From: Bacillus paralicheniformis
GTDB lineage: Bacteria > Bacillota > Bacilli > Bacillales > Bacillaceae
DNA: 43,905 nucleotides
Direction: 5' to 3'
Assembly: GCF_001042485.2 (NCBI RefSeq)
Contig: NZ_LBMN02000015.1
Coordinates: forward strand, 1-43,905
The position numbers and the translations under genes were made by a program. The notes beneath the pieces were generated by a model. The model ran no database searches, was not told where the DNA came from, and was given only the letters and a program-made list of their open reading frames with translations. Of this stretch, positions 31,977 to 41,130 are shown in pieces (position 1 is the first letter of the stretch; each line of letters starts with the position of its first letter).

Positions 31977-33293
31977 ATGCCAATGCAAATGAGCAAAAAA
32001 GAAATTGAATTGAGACAACAATTTACGGAAAAGAAAAATGCGGCAGATCAAAAGCTGCAAGAGGGAAATACAGAAGAGGCACGTACGCTGCTTGACGAGG
32101 CCAAGACCTTGAAAAATCAAATTGAATTAATGGCGGAGGGGCGTTCTCTTGATGTGTCGGATGTAACGGAACGGAACAATTTTGTACCGACGCTGGACGA
32201 CGGAGAGGGTCGCAGTTTAGGCGCCCAGAATGAAACAGAGTCCCGAACCATTCTAACAGCTACAAAAGAGTATCGGGAAGCGTGGTTCAAAGTGTTGACT
32301 GGCCGTGAAGCTGATTTGAATTCTGAAGAAAGAAATATGATGGAACGGGTTTTAAAAGAAAATCGTTCTCTTTCTAGCGGAAGTGATAAGGATGGTGGCT
32401 ATACCGTACCGGATGATATCTCAAAAGAGATTTTGAAATCTATCCAGGAATTAAACTCTGTCCGTAATTTGGTCCGCGTTGTTCCTAAAACTGCCCCTTC
32501 TGGCAGTTATACAGTCCGAAAAGGAGTGGCCGGAAAACTCTACAACACGGCTGAAAAAGAACAGATTCAAGAACTTAAAAATATGGAGTTTGATCAAATC
32601 TGGTACAACGTCAAGAAGTTTGCTGGATTTATGCCGGCTCCAAGTGAGCTTTTAGACGATTCATTTGAGAATTTTGTAAGAGAAATTGTGGAATGGCTTT
32701 CTGAATCAGCTATCGTCACAGAAAATGATGAAATCCTTTATGGAGCAGGCGGAGAGAAAAACGTTGAAGGGATCATCTCAAGCGAAAAATTTAAGACCCT
32801 CAAAGCACCATCAGTAATTACAATTAAGTTTTTAAGGAAAGTGAAAAATCAGATTAAACGTGGTTATCGGAAAAACGCAAAATGGGTGATGAATACTGAA
32901 GCCTTTGAAACTCTGGCAAACATTGAAGATAAAAACGGCAGAGGGATATTGGCTGAAGACCCTAGAGATGAAGACAACTTCCTTCTGTTCGGGCGTCCGG
33001 TTGAAATCTATGACGAAATTGTTACTGATGAGAAGACGCAAAAAACACACATTCTTTTTGGCGATTTCAAACGTGGATATTTTATGTTTGACCGTCAGAA
33101 ATTCGAAATTAAATCAACAGATGTTGGCGGCGATGCTTTCTTGACTGATCAGACTTACTTCCGCGGAATCGAGCGTTTTGACGGGAAAGTTGTTGATCCT
33201 GAAGCTGCTGTGATTGTGACTGATCTAGTTGTTGGTGAAAATGCTCAAGTAGAAACCCCAAGAGAAGAAAAATCCGTTGATGTTGGAAAATAA
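31977..33293 (+). CDS. major capsid protein, HK97 fold
   Basis: The 438-aa shell protein. Residues about 1-70 form a charged helical scaffold (delta) region that the protease would remove; the mature HK97-fold part contains the usual SGSDKDGGYTVPDDISKEIL entry, a PKTAPSGSYTVRK loop and FRGIERFDGKV near the end. AAGGAGG precedes ATG 31977. Confidence 0.94.
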   Translation: MPMQMSKKEIELRQQFTEKKNAADQKLQEGNTEEARTLLDEAKTLKNQIELMAEGRSLDVSDVTERNNFVPTLDDGEGRSLGAQNETESRTILTATKEYREAWFKVLTGREADLNSEERNMMERVLKENRSLSSGSDKDGGYTVPDDISKEILKSIQELNSVRNLVRVVPKTAPSGSYTVRKGVAGKLYNTAEKEQIQELKNMEFDQIWYNVKKFAGFMPAPSELLDDSFENFVREIVEWLSESAIVTENDEILYGAGGEKNVEGIISSEKFKTLKAPSVITIKFLRKVKNQIKRGYRKNAKWVMNTEAFETLANIEDKNGRGILAEDPRDEDNFLLFGRPVEIYDEIVTDEKTQKTHILFGDFKRGYFMFDRQKFEIKSTDVGGDAFLTDQTYFRGIERFDGKVVDPEAAVIVTDLVVGENAQVETPREEKSVDVGK

Positions 33294-33318
33294 AAATAAC
33301 AGAAAAGGATGATGAAAA

Positions 33319-33768
33319 ATGGCAGATCAATTTTTAAACCAAAGTAATGGTGTTTACACTTCCGCAGAGGATGACGGGACAGGAAAGCCTGTAACAGCTG
33401 TTTATTTGAAAAATAACAGTGAAGACAACCCTTTGTATATTAAAGGAATGCAGGGGGAACCAGGGCCCCAGGGACCACAAGGACCAAAAGGGGAAAAAGG
33501 AGATACCGGCCCACAAGGTCCACAGGGAGAGCCAGGACCCAAAGGTGAGAAAGGTGATCCGGCTGTCATTGAAGACGGGAGCATCACCCACGAAATGCTT
33601 GGTGAAAATGTTGTCAGAAGCAAAAACATTGGTACCGGCAGCGTCATGCCGGATAACTTAAACAGCGAAGTAAAGGCCATGTTTGATAGTCTTCAATCTC
33701 AAATTGATGAGTTGAGAGAAAAAGTGGCAGGCTCTGACGATTCCGCGAACAATGAGCCACAAGAATAA
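33319..33768 (+). CDS. collagen-like head fibre protein (inferred)
   Basis: A 149-aa protein. Residues 43-81 are 13 unbroken Gly-X-Y triplets (GEPGPQGPQGPK type), predicted to form a trimeric collagen helix. The N-terminal 40 residues could bind the capsid; the C-terminal part (85-135) has repeats seen in phage fibres and ends in a coiled coil that may start trimer folding. The position directly after the capsid gene suggests a head decoration or fibre. Function is inferred. Confidence 0.8.
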   Translation: MADQFLNQSNGVYTSAEDDGTGKPVTAVYLKNNSEDNPLYIKGMQGEPGPQGPQGPKGEKGDTGPQGPQGEPGPKGEKGDPAVIEDGSITHEMLGENVVRSKNIGTGSVMPDNLNSEVKAMFDSLQSQIDELREKVAGSDDSANNEPQE

Positions 33769-33783
33769 GGCGGGTGAACCATC

Positions 33784-34134
33784 ATGAATTTGGTGGATAT
33801 GAAAAACTATCTCCGTCTGGACCATTCTGAAGATGATGAAATGTTATCGCAATTTATTGCGGCAGCGAAAAGCTATATTGTCAATGCTATTGGGCGGTTT
33901 GTTGATGGGAACCCACAGTTTGAAATTGTGGCCAAAATGCTTGTCCAGCATTGGTATGAAAACAGAGGAATGTATGAGTCAGGGACAAACGGCTCGTCCA
34001 TCCCTTTTACTGTTGAAAATCTAATGACGCAGCTGCGTTATACGGATGATGAGGTGCAGGAAGATGAAGAGAAAGAGGACCAGCGATCTGCGGCACCGCC
34101 TGACCTTTCAAAAGAAAACCAAGATTCAAGATGA
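33784..34134 (+). CDS. head-tail connector protein (gp6/QLRG type)
   Basis: A 116-aa adaptor. The helical fold begins VDMKNYLRLDHSEDDEMLSQFIAAAKSYI, typical of DNA-packaging adaptor proteins that dock on the portal. The last about 25 residues are a polar acidic tail encoded in the 71-nt overlap with the next gene; the overlap is longer than usual. Confidence 0.88.
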   Translation: MNLVDMKNYLRLDHSEDDEMLSQFIAAAKSYIVNAIGRFVDGNPQFEIVAKMLVQHWYENRGMYESGTNGSSIPFTVENLMTQLRYTDDEVQEDEEKEDQRSAAPPDLSKENQDSR

Positions 34135-34438
34135 AGAACTGAATTGGATTGACGCTTATGTTGATGTATTCACTGTATGGGGAGCTGTGGAGGGGTTTAG
34201 CTCTCTCGGAAACAATGAATCTATGATTGCGGGGGCATGGGGCGTTAAATCGCCTAAAAAGATCACCATTCGGTTTCGGCAAGATATTCAACGCGATATG
34301 AAAATTGTTGAACAGATCGGCACAAATGAAAAGGGTGAACCGATTTTCCGAGCCTTTGACATCCTTGACTTTAACGATCCTGAAGATTCAAAAAAGTGGT
34401 TTGAAATTATGTGCCAGGAGGTGGGGCTCAATGGCTGA
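34064..34438 (+). CDS. head closure protein (SPP1 gp16-like)
   Basis: A 124-aa beta-barrel head-completion protein; KKTSDLRHRLTFQKKT-like start and WGAVEGFSS, ITIRFRQDI, FRAFDILDFNDP segments match phage head-tail adaptors. ATG 34064 is chosen for GAGGTG 9 bp upstream; the ATG pair at 34046 is upstream of that site. Confidence 0.87.
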   Translation: MKRKRTSDLRHRLTFQKKTKIQDEELNWIDAYVDVFTVWGAVEGFSSLGNNESMIAGAWGVKSPKKITIRFRQDIQRDMKIVEQIGTNEKGEPIFRAFDILDFNDPEDSKKWFEIMCQEVGLNG

Positions 34439-34814
34439 AATGAACTTTGAAGGGCTGGCCGACCTAGATCGATATTTTGAAAGAATCGGTGAAGACGTGG
34501 AAAAGGCGGAAGATGTGGCTTTGCAAGCCGGCGGGGAAATTATCGCGCAGCACCAGCGACAAAATGTTAATCGAAGCGATAAAAATCAGCCCCATATAGC
34601 TGATAACATTACGGTTTCAAAGGCCAGGGAATCAAAAGGCGCAGAAAAATTCGTGTCAATTGGGCCTAATAAAAAAGTCGCTTACCGGGCGAGATTCTTG
34701 GAGTATGGGACATCAAAAATGCCACCTTATCCTTTTATCGAAAAAGGCAGGGATGAAGGGGAGGCGTCAGCTGTGGAAGTAATGGCCCGCATTCTAACAG
34801 CGCCAATCAAATGA
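34431..34814 (+). CDS. HK97 gp10-family neck/tail terminator protein
   Basis: A 127-aa protein of the HK97-gp10 putative tail-component family; the diagnostic stretch is VAYRARFLEYGTSKMPPYPFIEKG near residues 84-107. AGGAGGTGG precedes ATG 34431. It overlaps both neighbours (8 and 4 nt). Confidence 0.9.
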   Translation: MAEMNFEGLADLDRYFERIGEDVEKAEDVALQAGGEIIAQHQRQNVNRSDKNQPHIADNITVSKARESKGAEKFVSIGPNKKVAYRARFLEYGTSKMPPYPFIEKGRDEGEASAVEVMARILTAPIK

Positions 34815-35191
34815 GTTTTGATGCAAAAGCAGAATTGAGCGCTGCCCTGGTCAACGATTTCTCATTAAAAGAACTGGTGACAGGCGGCTTTCATAATAGA
34901 GTCGCTTCAGACGTTAACGCATACCCAAGAATCATGTATACCGAATTGAAAAATGCTGATGATTCATATGCCGATAATCAGGCCCAATCTTCGGAGGTTC
35001 GCTTTCAGATCAGCATTTTTACCAATTCATATACAGTCAGTCAAGAAACCAAAATCGCAAAAGAAATTGACCGGCTCATGAAGTCAATCGGTTACGGCCG
35101 GTACGATTCTCAAGATTTATACGAAGAGACGGACAAGGTTTTTCACAAAGCTATGCGATATAAGAAAGCTTTTTTTAAGGAGGAAAAGTAA
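34811..35191 (+). CDS. tail completion / tail terminator protein (DUF3168-like)
   Basis: A 126-aa protein in the place of the SPP1 gp17 / DUF3168 tail-completion gene, between the gp10 family gene and the major tail protein. Segments PRIMYTELKN and VRFQISIFTNS fit that fold. Overlaps: 4 nt before, 1 nt after. Confidence 0.82.
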   Translation: MSFDAKAELSAALVNDFSLKELVTGGFHNRVASDVNAYPRIMYTELKNADDSYADNQAQSSEVRFQISIFTNSYTVSQETKIAKEIDRLMKSIGYGRYDSQDLYEETDKVFHKAMRYKKAFFKEEK

Positions 35192-35799
35192 TGGGACAAA
35201 CAATTTATGGTTTAGATATGTTTCACTGTGCGGAAGTCATCCAAGACGATGAAGAGAGTTTGAAATTCGGTACACCTATAAAAATCCCGGGTGCTGTAAG
35301 CATAAAGGTTGACCCAAAATCAGAGCAAACAAAATTCTGGGCTGATAATGGTGTGTATGACATTTTTAATAGTATGGGTGACATTGATTTAGAAGCTGAA
35401 ATGGCTGATCTCCCTTTAAAATTGCAGAATAAAATTTACGGCCACACAGAAGAGAATGGTGTTTCCTTTGCAAGTGCTGAAGACAAGGCAATTCATCTGG
35501 CTTTCGGCTTCAGAGCGAAGAAATCAACCGGCGGGTACCGGTATTATTGGTTTCTTAAAGGGCTGCCTGAATTAATGGCTATTGAATCGAAAACGACAGA
35601 AGACAAGGCTGACCCAGAAAGTGCGAAGTTTAAGGTTGGATTTATGCCGTTGCAAAATCCAAAAGGAAAAAGACGCTGGAAAGCTCAAGCAGAAGACAGT
35701 GACACTTTTAACGGTGATGGTTGGTTTAATCAAGTTGTATATGATGGTTCTGCTTTTGCAACAGATACTAAAACCGAAGCAATTGGTTTAGGTAAATAA
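35191..35799 (+). CDS. major tail protein, phi13 family
   Basis: The 202-aa tail tube subunit. The start GLDMFHCAEVIQDDEESLKFGTPIKIPGAVSIKVDP and the YGHTEENG plus RAKKSTGGYRYYWFLKG segments are typical of the phi13-type tube proteins. AAGGAGG precedes the ATG. A terminator follows, as expected for a gene needed in high amounts. Confidence 0.93.
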   Translation: MGQTIYGLDMFHCAEVIQDDEESLKFGTPIKIPGAVSIKVDPKSEQTKFWADNGVYDIFNSMGDIDLEAEMADLPLKLQNKIYGHTEENGVSFASAEDKAIHLAFGFRAKKSTGGYRYYWFLKGLPELMAIESKTTEDKADPESAKFKVGFMPLQNPKGKRRWKAQAEDSDTFNGDGWFNQVVYDGSAFATDTKTEAIGLGK

Positions 35800-35806
35800 A
35801 GAATTT

Positions 35807-35832
35807 GGAGCGCTTATAGGCGCTCTTTTTTA
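35807..35832 (+). terminator. intra-operon terminator after the major tail gene
   Basis: GAGCGC (35808-35813), loop, GCGCTC (35820-35825), then five to seven T. It lies between the tail tube gene and the chaperone genes and would lower expression of downstream genes, unless antiterminated. Confidence 0.87.
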
Positions 35833-35858
35833 TTGTCCAAAAACAGGGAGGAATCAAG

Positions 35859-36194
35859 ATGGAACCTATTTCAATCAATCTCAGAATCAATGGTAAACAC
35901 AAAAAGTTTGTCACACCAAATTTCATTTCAGGAAAGCTGTTCCGGGACGCGGCCGAGATCGCAGAAGATATTGAGTCAACTGACCCTGAACGCATCTACA
36001 CAGAAAAGCAAATTGAATTTATCTGTGTTGCGTTTGGAAACAAATTCTCAGCTGACGAATTTGAAAATGGCATTGATGCGAGGCTGGTCACGAGAACAAT
36101 TTACGGCACAGCAAACTACGTTTTAGGAAATATCGCAGAAGCCAGCCGAATTTTAAACCCTGATCCAAACGACGGTGAAGAGCCGGGGAAGTAA
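35859..36194 (+). CDS. tail assembly chaperone gpG
   Basis: A 111-aa protein that coats the tape measure before tube assembly. It is acidic and helical (FISGKLFRDAAEIAEDIES). The stop TAA at 36192-36194 lies right after a slippery site, so a fraction of ribosomes should make the longer gpGT form. CAGGGAGG precedes the ATG. Confidence 0.9.
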   Translation: MEPISINLRINGKHKKFVTPNFISGKLFRDAAEIAEDIESTDPERIYTEKQIEFICVAFGNKFSADEFENGIDARLVTRTIYGTANYVLGNIAEASRILNPDPNDGEEPGK

Positions 36195-36379
36195 ATTTAT
36201 CTGACGCTGTCATTGACATGTACAACGCGTTAGAAGAAATCGGTTATACGCAAAACCAGATTGATGAAATGGACATTGTTTACCACCTGCGGCGCCTGGC
36301 CCGCCGAAAAGAAGCCGGCGGAAAGCTAGCAGCAGGGAAAGAAGAAAAGCGCCTTTATATTGACCAGGTGCTCGGGTAA
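35859..36379 (+). CDS. tail assembly chaperone gpGT by -1 frameshift
   Basis: The second frame (stop TAA 36377-36379) is -1 to gpG, is open from 36179 on, and has no start or ribosome site of its own. The slip site is G-GGG-AAG at 36185-36191, one codon before the gpG stop. After the shift the chain continues EVNLSDAVIDMYNALEEIGY and ends IDQVLG. The fusion has 110 + 63 = 173 residues. All long-tailed phages of this type make such a pair. Confidence 0.85.
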
Positions 36380-36391
36380 GGGGGTGACCGA

Positions 36392-39300
36392 TTGGCTAAG
36401 GACATAAAAGTCAGACTGTATTCAAACTCGAACCCATTCAGAACGGAAATGCGTGCAGTTGCTCTGCAAATGAAAAACGTCAAATCTGAATTTGAAAAGA
36501 ACCGTACAGCTGTAGGCGTATGGGGCAACGAGTTAAGAACGTCTCAAGAAAAGGCGAAAACACTCAACCAGCAGCTGGATATTCATAAGCGGAAAGTAAA
36601 AGCTCTTGAACGGGCTTATGCTGATTCAGCTATAAAAAAGGGCAAAGATGCTCAAGAAACTCAGACACTGGCTCGACGGCTTAACTATGCCACAGCTGAA
36701 ATGAATAAAACGCAAAATGCTTTGACGCAGACCACGCAGAGGATCAAAAAGCTGGAGGATGAATCTAGGCGCGCTTCTTCTACAATCCACAGAATGGGCC
36801 AAAGAATGAATGCAGTCGGCAGCACAATGAGGAATGTCGGTGCATCTGTCGCCATGACATCGGGTATTGCCTTTGGTGGTTTGGTCCTTCCTTTAAAAGA
36901 TGCGGTTCAAGTCGGCATCGACTTTGAAAAGCAAATGAGTAAAGTGCAAGCCATTTCCGGCGGAACAGCGGGAGACCTTGCAAAATTAACGGCACAGGCG
37001 AAAGAACTTGGTGCCACTACAGTTTTTACTGCCAGCCAGGCCGCGGATGCTCAAAGCTTTCTTGCGATGGCCGGATTTAAAACCAATGAGATTTACGGGG
37101 CTATGCCTGGCATGTTAAGCCTTGCAGCGGCCGGACAGCTTGAACTTGGAACAGCTGCAGATATTACATCAAACATCATGTCTGCCTTTGCATTAAAGGC
37201 CGAAGAATCGGCGCATGCCGCCGATGTGATAGCCTATGCAGCATCCAACGCCAATACCAATGTTGAACAAATGGGCGAGGCAATGAAATTTCTTGCTCCA
37301 AATGCGAACTCACTCGGCTGGGGCATGGAGGAATCGGCTGCCGCTATCATGGCGTTTGGTGATGCCGGTTTACAGGGTACTATTGCAGGTCAGGCTTTCG
37401 GTACGTCCCTGATCCGTCTCGCAACTCCTGCCAGGAAGGCACAAAAAGAAATTGATCGACTTGGTTTTGAATTTTTTGATGCTGCCGGCAATATGAAAAG
37501 CATGCCTGAAGTCATCGCAGAAATGGAAAAGGGCATGAAAGGCATGACCAAAGAGCAGCAGGCGGCAACCCTGAAAACGATTGTTGGTGCTGAAGCATAC
37601 AAGCATTGGGCGGTCCTTCTTCAAAAAGGCTCGAAAGCGCTCGGAGAAAACACGAAAAAGCTGAAAGAATCCGACGGCGCGGCCAAAAAAATGGCGGATA
37701 CCATGCTTGATAATGCTCACGGAAGTATCATTCAATTCGAATCTGCCTTGGAAGGTGCAAAAATAGCGTTAACAGAGGGACTTCTTCCTTCAATCGGTGA
37801 CCTTGCGGATAAAGGCTCCGCCCTTCTTACCATGTTTAACAACCTGGATAAAGGCACACAAGCAACCATTGGAAAAACTGCGGTTCTTACTGCGGGAGTA
37901 TTAGGCGTGACGACGGCTGTCGCTACACTGACGGCAGGAGTCGGCGCTCTGTTAGCTTTTACTGGTCCTGTGGGCTTGGCTATTGTCGGAGGAACGGCTT
38001 TATTGGGCGCTTTAGGAGTTGCCATGTATGCCGTTTCCGAACAAACCGAAAACATGAAAAAGAAGCAGGAAGAGGCCAGGGAAAAGGCTTTGCTTTTTGG
38101 TGAAGGAGTTTCAAAGGCGACTCAGAAAGCAGCCGGCTCCTATGTGGATTTGAGAGAAAAAGCAGAGGTCCAACTTTTTGAACTCACCCGCGTTTCCGGG
38201 GAGCAGGCTGATAAGATGGCCGCGAAATTGGTTCAAACGTATTCTGAGATGCGGGATAAACTGATTCAACAACTTGAGACGCTTAGAAAAGACGCTTTGG
38301 TCGTTATTAACGGTTTAATGGAGGATACGGATAAGAACACTCAAAAGGCTGGGGAGAAGATCGTTGATAAGATGGTTGGTAATATCAATGAGGATATCCA
38401 GGAGGCCAGAGAAAAAGTAAAGGAACTGGAAAAACTCCAAAAAGAAACGGGCCTTGTCTCATCGAAAATGAATGATACTCAAAAACGAAGATTTAATGAG
38501 ATCATTTCTTATTTTGAAGAATCTACCAGCAAATTTGCGGCCAATCAAAAAGAAGCTCTTGCCATGCAAAAAGCGGTGACAGAGCAGCAAGGAAAGCTCT
38601 CTTTCAAGCAAGCAAAAGAATACAACGACAAGATTAAAAAAGTCTACGATGATGGAAAAAAAGCCGCGAAAGAAGATTATGAATACCGGAACAAAGTCTT
38701 GAATCAGTTGTATGCACAGGGCTATATAGATGCTCAACAAAAGGAAGCTCTCTTGAAAAAAAGTACAGCAGACTTCCAAAAGACCCTTGCTAAAAATACA
38801 GCAAGTTACGAGGAAAATTCTCGTGCACTTTTCTCAAAAATGTCTAAGAATGGTGAGCTGCTTGATTTAGAGACTGGCAAGGCACTTGAAAAACAGAAGA
38901 AGTTCATTTCCAATTCTATGGGAATGGCACACATGTATGAAGAAAACCAAGCCGAATATGAAGAGCGCTGGGCCCAAAAGCAAATTGAATATTTGAATAA
39001 ACTTGGTACAAGCAAAGAGGAAGCCATTAAAGCCACTAAACAGGCACTTGAGGATTTTTATATTGGTCTTGGCAATTCAGAACAGGAAGCCCAGGCAAAA
39101 GCAGACGAAGCGATCCAAAACGTCCTTGAAAAAATGAACGGCGGCAATGAAAAAGCTGAACAGGCTGGACGAGAAAAAGGATCGGCATTCACTCTTGGTT
39201 TGAGCAGTACATTAGGACAGGCCCAAGAAACTGGGAGTCTTATTGGTAAAGGAGCTAATCAGGGATTAAGCCAAGGAAAGACGCAGCCGAAGCAGTTTGG

Positions 39301-40282
39301 AATGGAAAAAGGAAATGCCTTTGCTCTCGGTTTAAGAAACACGCTCGGGATTAATAAACAATCCAGCAGCGTGCTCCGTCAATCTGTCAACAGCGAACTG
39401 TCTAAAAATAGCGGCCAAGCCCGTACAGCCGGTAAAGAAAAAGGTGATCAACACAATGCCGGTTTAAGTTCCACAAAGCCTAAAAACAATAATACTGCAG
39501 CAAGCCTTTCAAAAAACGTGTCCGGTCGTCTCGGTCAGACAACTGACGGCGGGGGCGGTAAGAAAGCCGGTATGGACTTGACCAAAGGATTGATGAGTCA
39601 GCAAACCGCGTCTTACAATGCCGGTTCGAAGGTATCAAACAAGGCGAAATCCGGGTTGAAAAGTGTGAAAACCAGCAGTGTGGGATCTGATTTTGTCTCT
39701 GGATTCGTCAGAGGAATTGAGGGCGGCATCGGCAGCAACTCGCTGTTTAGTGCAGCTTGGAAACTTGGTAAGTCTGCATTATCAGCATTGAAAAAGTCTA
39801 TTGACTCCCATTCGCCAGCGAAAAAGAGCATGGCTGAAGGTAACAACTTTACAGATGGATTTGCGATAGGAATAAGCAAATCAGTCGCGCGCGCAAAACG
39901 AAGCGCCCAGGCGTTAGGGCAAGGAGCCAACCTGTCACTCAAACAGGAGATCAACAAAATGGCTTACAACATAAAAGGCGCGGCCGATGAGCTGCTTTCC
40001 TTGCGTTCGGAGTTAGTCGTCCGAAATGAAGTTGACACACCTTCTTTGAATCAGAAGCTGGATGCTCTCATTACGCTTCTTTCTAATGGTTTATCGTTTG
40101 GAGGACAACCAGAGCCGGCGGCCACGGGCGGGCCAATTAGAATTTATCCGGCGCCTGTCAATATTGATGGAAAACAAGTGGCGGAAATCGTTTTTGAACA
40201 AGGTGACGGCAGGATTTTGGATAGGAAGAGTTTAGACCGATATGATCAAAATGCTTATCAGAGTGGGGTGAGACGAACCTGA
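36392..40282 (+). CDS. tail tape measure protein, TP901 family
   Basis: A 1296-aa protein that sets tail length. Coiled coil about 20-125, TP901-type core about 140-450 (GATTVFTASQAADAQSFLAMAG, GWGMEESAAAIMAFGDAGLQG), a hydrophobic segment about 490-560 that may cross the host membrane, a second coiled-coil region about 560-900, and Gly/Ser/Asn-rich repeats about 920-1150 (EKGSAF.LGL, EKGNAFALGL, EKGDQHNAGL). TTG start at 36392 after GGGGGTGA. Confidence 0.95.
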   Translation: MAKDIKVRLYSNSNPFRTEMRAVALQMKNVKSEFEKNRTAVGVWGNELRTSQEKAKTLNQQLDIHKRKVKALERAYADSAIKKGKDAQETQTLARRLNYATAEMNKTQNALTQTTQRIKKLEDESRRASSTIHRMGQRMNAVGSTMRNVGASVAMTSGIAFGGLVLPLKDAVQVGIDFEKQMSKVQAISGGTAGDLAKLTAQAKELGATTVFTASQAADAQSFLAMAGFKTNEIYGAMPGMLSLAAAGQLELGTAADITSNIMSAFALKAEESAHAADVIAYAASNANTNVEQMGEAMKFLAPNANSLGWGMEESAAAIMAFGDAGLQGTIAGQAFGTSLIRLATPARKAQKEIDRLGFEFFDAAGNMKSMPEVIAEMEKGMKGMTKEQQAATLKTIVGAEAYKHWAVLLQKGSKALGENTKKLKESDGAAKKMADTMLDNAHGSIIQFESALEGAKIALTEGLLPSIGDLADKGSALLTMFNNLDKGTQATIGKTAVLTAGVLGVTTAVATLTAGVGALLAFTGPVGLAIVGGTALLGALGVAMYAVSEQTENMKKKQEEAREKALLFGEGVSKATQKAAGSYVDLREKAEVQLFELTRVSGEQADKMAAKLVQTYSEMRDKLIQQLETLRKDALVVINGLMEDTDKNTQKAGEKIVDKMVGNINEDIQEAREKVKELEKLQKETGLVSSKMNDTQKRRFNEIISYFEESTSKFAANQKEALAMQKAVTEQQGKLSFKQAKEYNDKIKKVYDDGKKAAKEDYEYRNKVLNQLYAQGYIDAQQKEALLKKSTADFQKTLAKNTASYEENSRALFSKMSKNGELLDLETGKALEKQKKFISNSMGMAHMYEENQAEYEERWAQKQIEYLNKLGTSKEEAIKATKQALEDFYIGLGNSEQEAQAKADEAIQNVLEKMNGGNEKAEQAGREKGSAFTLGLSSTLGQAQETGSLIGKGANQGLSQGKTQPKQFGMEKGNAFALGLRNTLGINKQSSSVLRQSVNSELSKNSGQARTAGKEKGDQHNAGLSSTKPKNNNTAASLSKNVSGRLGQTTDGGGGKKAGMDLTKGLMSQQTASYNAGSKVSNKAKSGLKSVKTSSVGSDFVSGFVRGIEGGIGSNSLFSAAWKLGKSALSALKKSIDSHSPAKKSMAEGNNFTDGFAIGISKSVARAKRSAQALGQGANLSLKQEINKMAYNIKGAADELLSLRSELVVRNEVDTPSLNQKLDALITLLSNGLSFGGQPEPAATGGPIRIYPAPVNIDGKQVAEIVFEQGDGRILDRKSLDRYDQNAYQSGVRRT

Positions 40283-41118
40283 TGAACCTTTATTTAGATT
40301 TTAATAATGGCCTGGGGGAACAGAGCTTATCAAGTTTGCTCCCCCATTTTAAGTTGCTGAGCTTTACGCCTGATTCACCGGCCATTGAACGGGAAACAGT
40401 GAAGATACCGAGGATCAACGGCCTTGTCTTGCCGCAGCATCCCCGCGATGTTGTTTTTAAAGAGCGATCTATCAAGGTAGAAATTCTATTAAACTCGATC
40501 ATCGCAGAAAATTTTTATCAGTACAGGCGAGAACTTTATGCGCTTTTGGTGAAGCCGTTACCTTATTATATTTCAACCGATCTATTGCCTAACCTCCGTT
40601 TTCTCGTTACGTGTGACGGTAATTTCAGCATACAGAAAGAGAAACAGAAAAACCAAACTTCTTTTACTGTGGAATTTAATAACGTCACCGGCCTGGCTGA
40701 ATCAAAATTTACATCTTTGACAAAACAGAATTTTCACGGGGAATACTGGAGCCCAGGCATGAACATTCAAATGCGAGATGATCTGGAATACAGGTTCAAA
40801 AATCGAAAGAGGTTTCAGGTTTATAACACTGGGGACGCCTATATCAATCCTCTTGAACATGACTACAATGTGACCTTATGGGCGGCCGGAAAAAATGTGT
40901 CGATCATCAACCATACAAATGGTGAGAAACTGAAAATTGAACAGGAATTAAAAAAATCACAGCGCGTTTCTTTTATTAAGCAATACACGGTGATCAATAA
41001 AACACCTATCAAAACATCCGGCAGGCTCCCGGGACTCGATATAGGAATGAATGATTTTGAAATCCAGAATACCAATGATTTTGAAATCATATTCGATACC
41101 CGTTTCTACTACGCGTAA
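40282..41118 (+). CDS. distal tail protein (Dit)
   Basis: The 278-aa hub between tail tube and baseplate. IPRINGLVLPQHPRDVVFKERSIKVEILL in the N-terminal half fits the SPP1 gp19.1-type Dit fold; the C-terminal half is a galectin-like beta domain. The ATG overlaps the tape measure stop (TGATG), which supports coupling. Confidence 0.9.
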   Translation: MNLYLDFNNGLGEQSLSSLLPHFKLLSFTPDSPAIERETVKIPRINGLVLPQHPRDVVFKERSIKVEILLNSIIAENFYQYRRELYALLVKPLPYYISTDLLPNLRFLVTCDGNFSIQKEKQKNQTSFTVEFNNVTGLAESKFTSLTKQNFHGEYWSPGMNIQMRDDLEYRFKNRKRFQVYNTGDAYINPLEHDYNVTLWAAGKNVSIINHTNGEKLKIEQELKKSQRVSFIKQYTVINKTPIKTSGRLPGLDIGMNDFEIQNTNDFEIIFDTRFYYA

Positions 41119-41130
41119 GGAGCATGCAAA

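Noticed and set aside
33402..33680. Minus-strand ORF opposite the collagen-like gene, rich in Gly, Pro and Ser
   Set aside because: It is the mirror of the Gly-Pro-Gln codon repeats and has no ribosome site.
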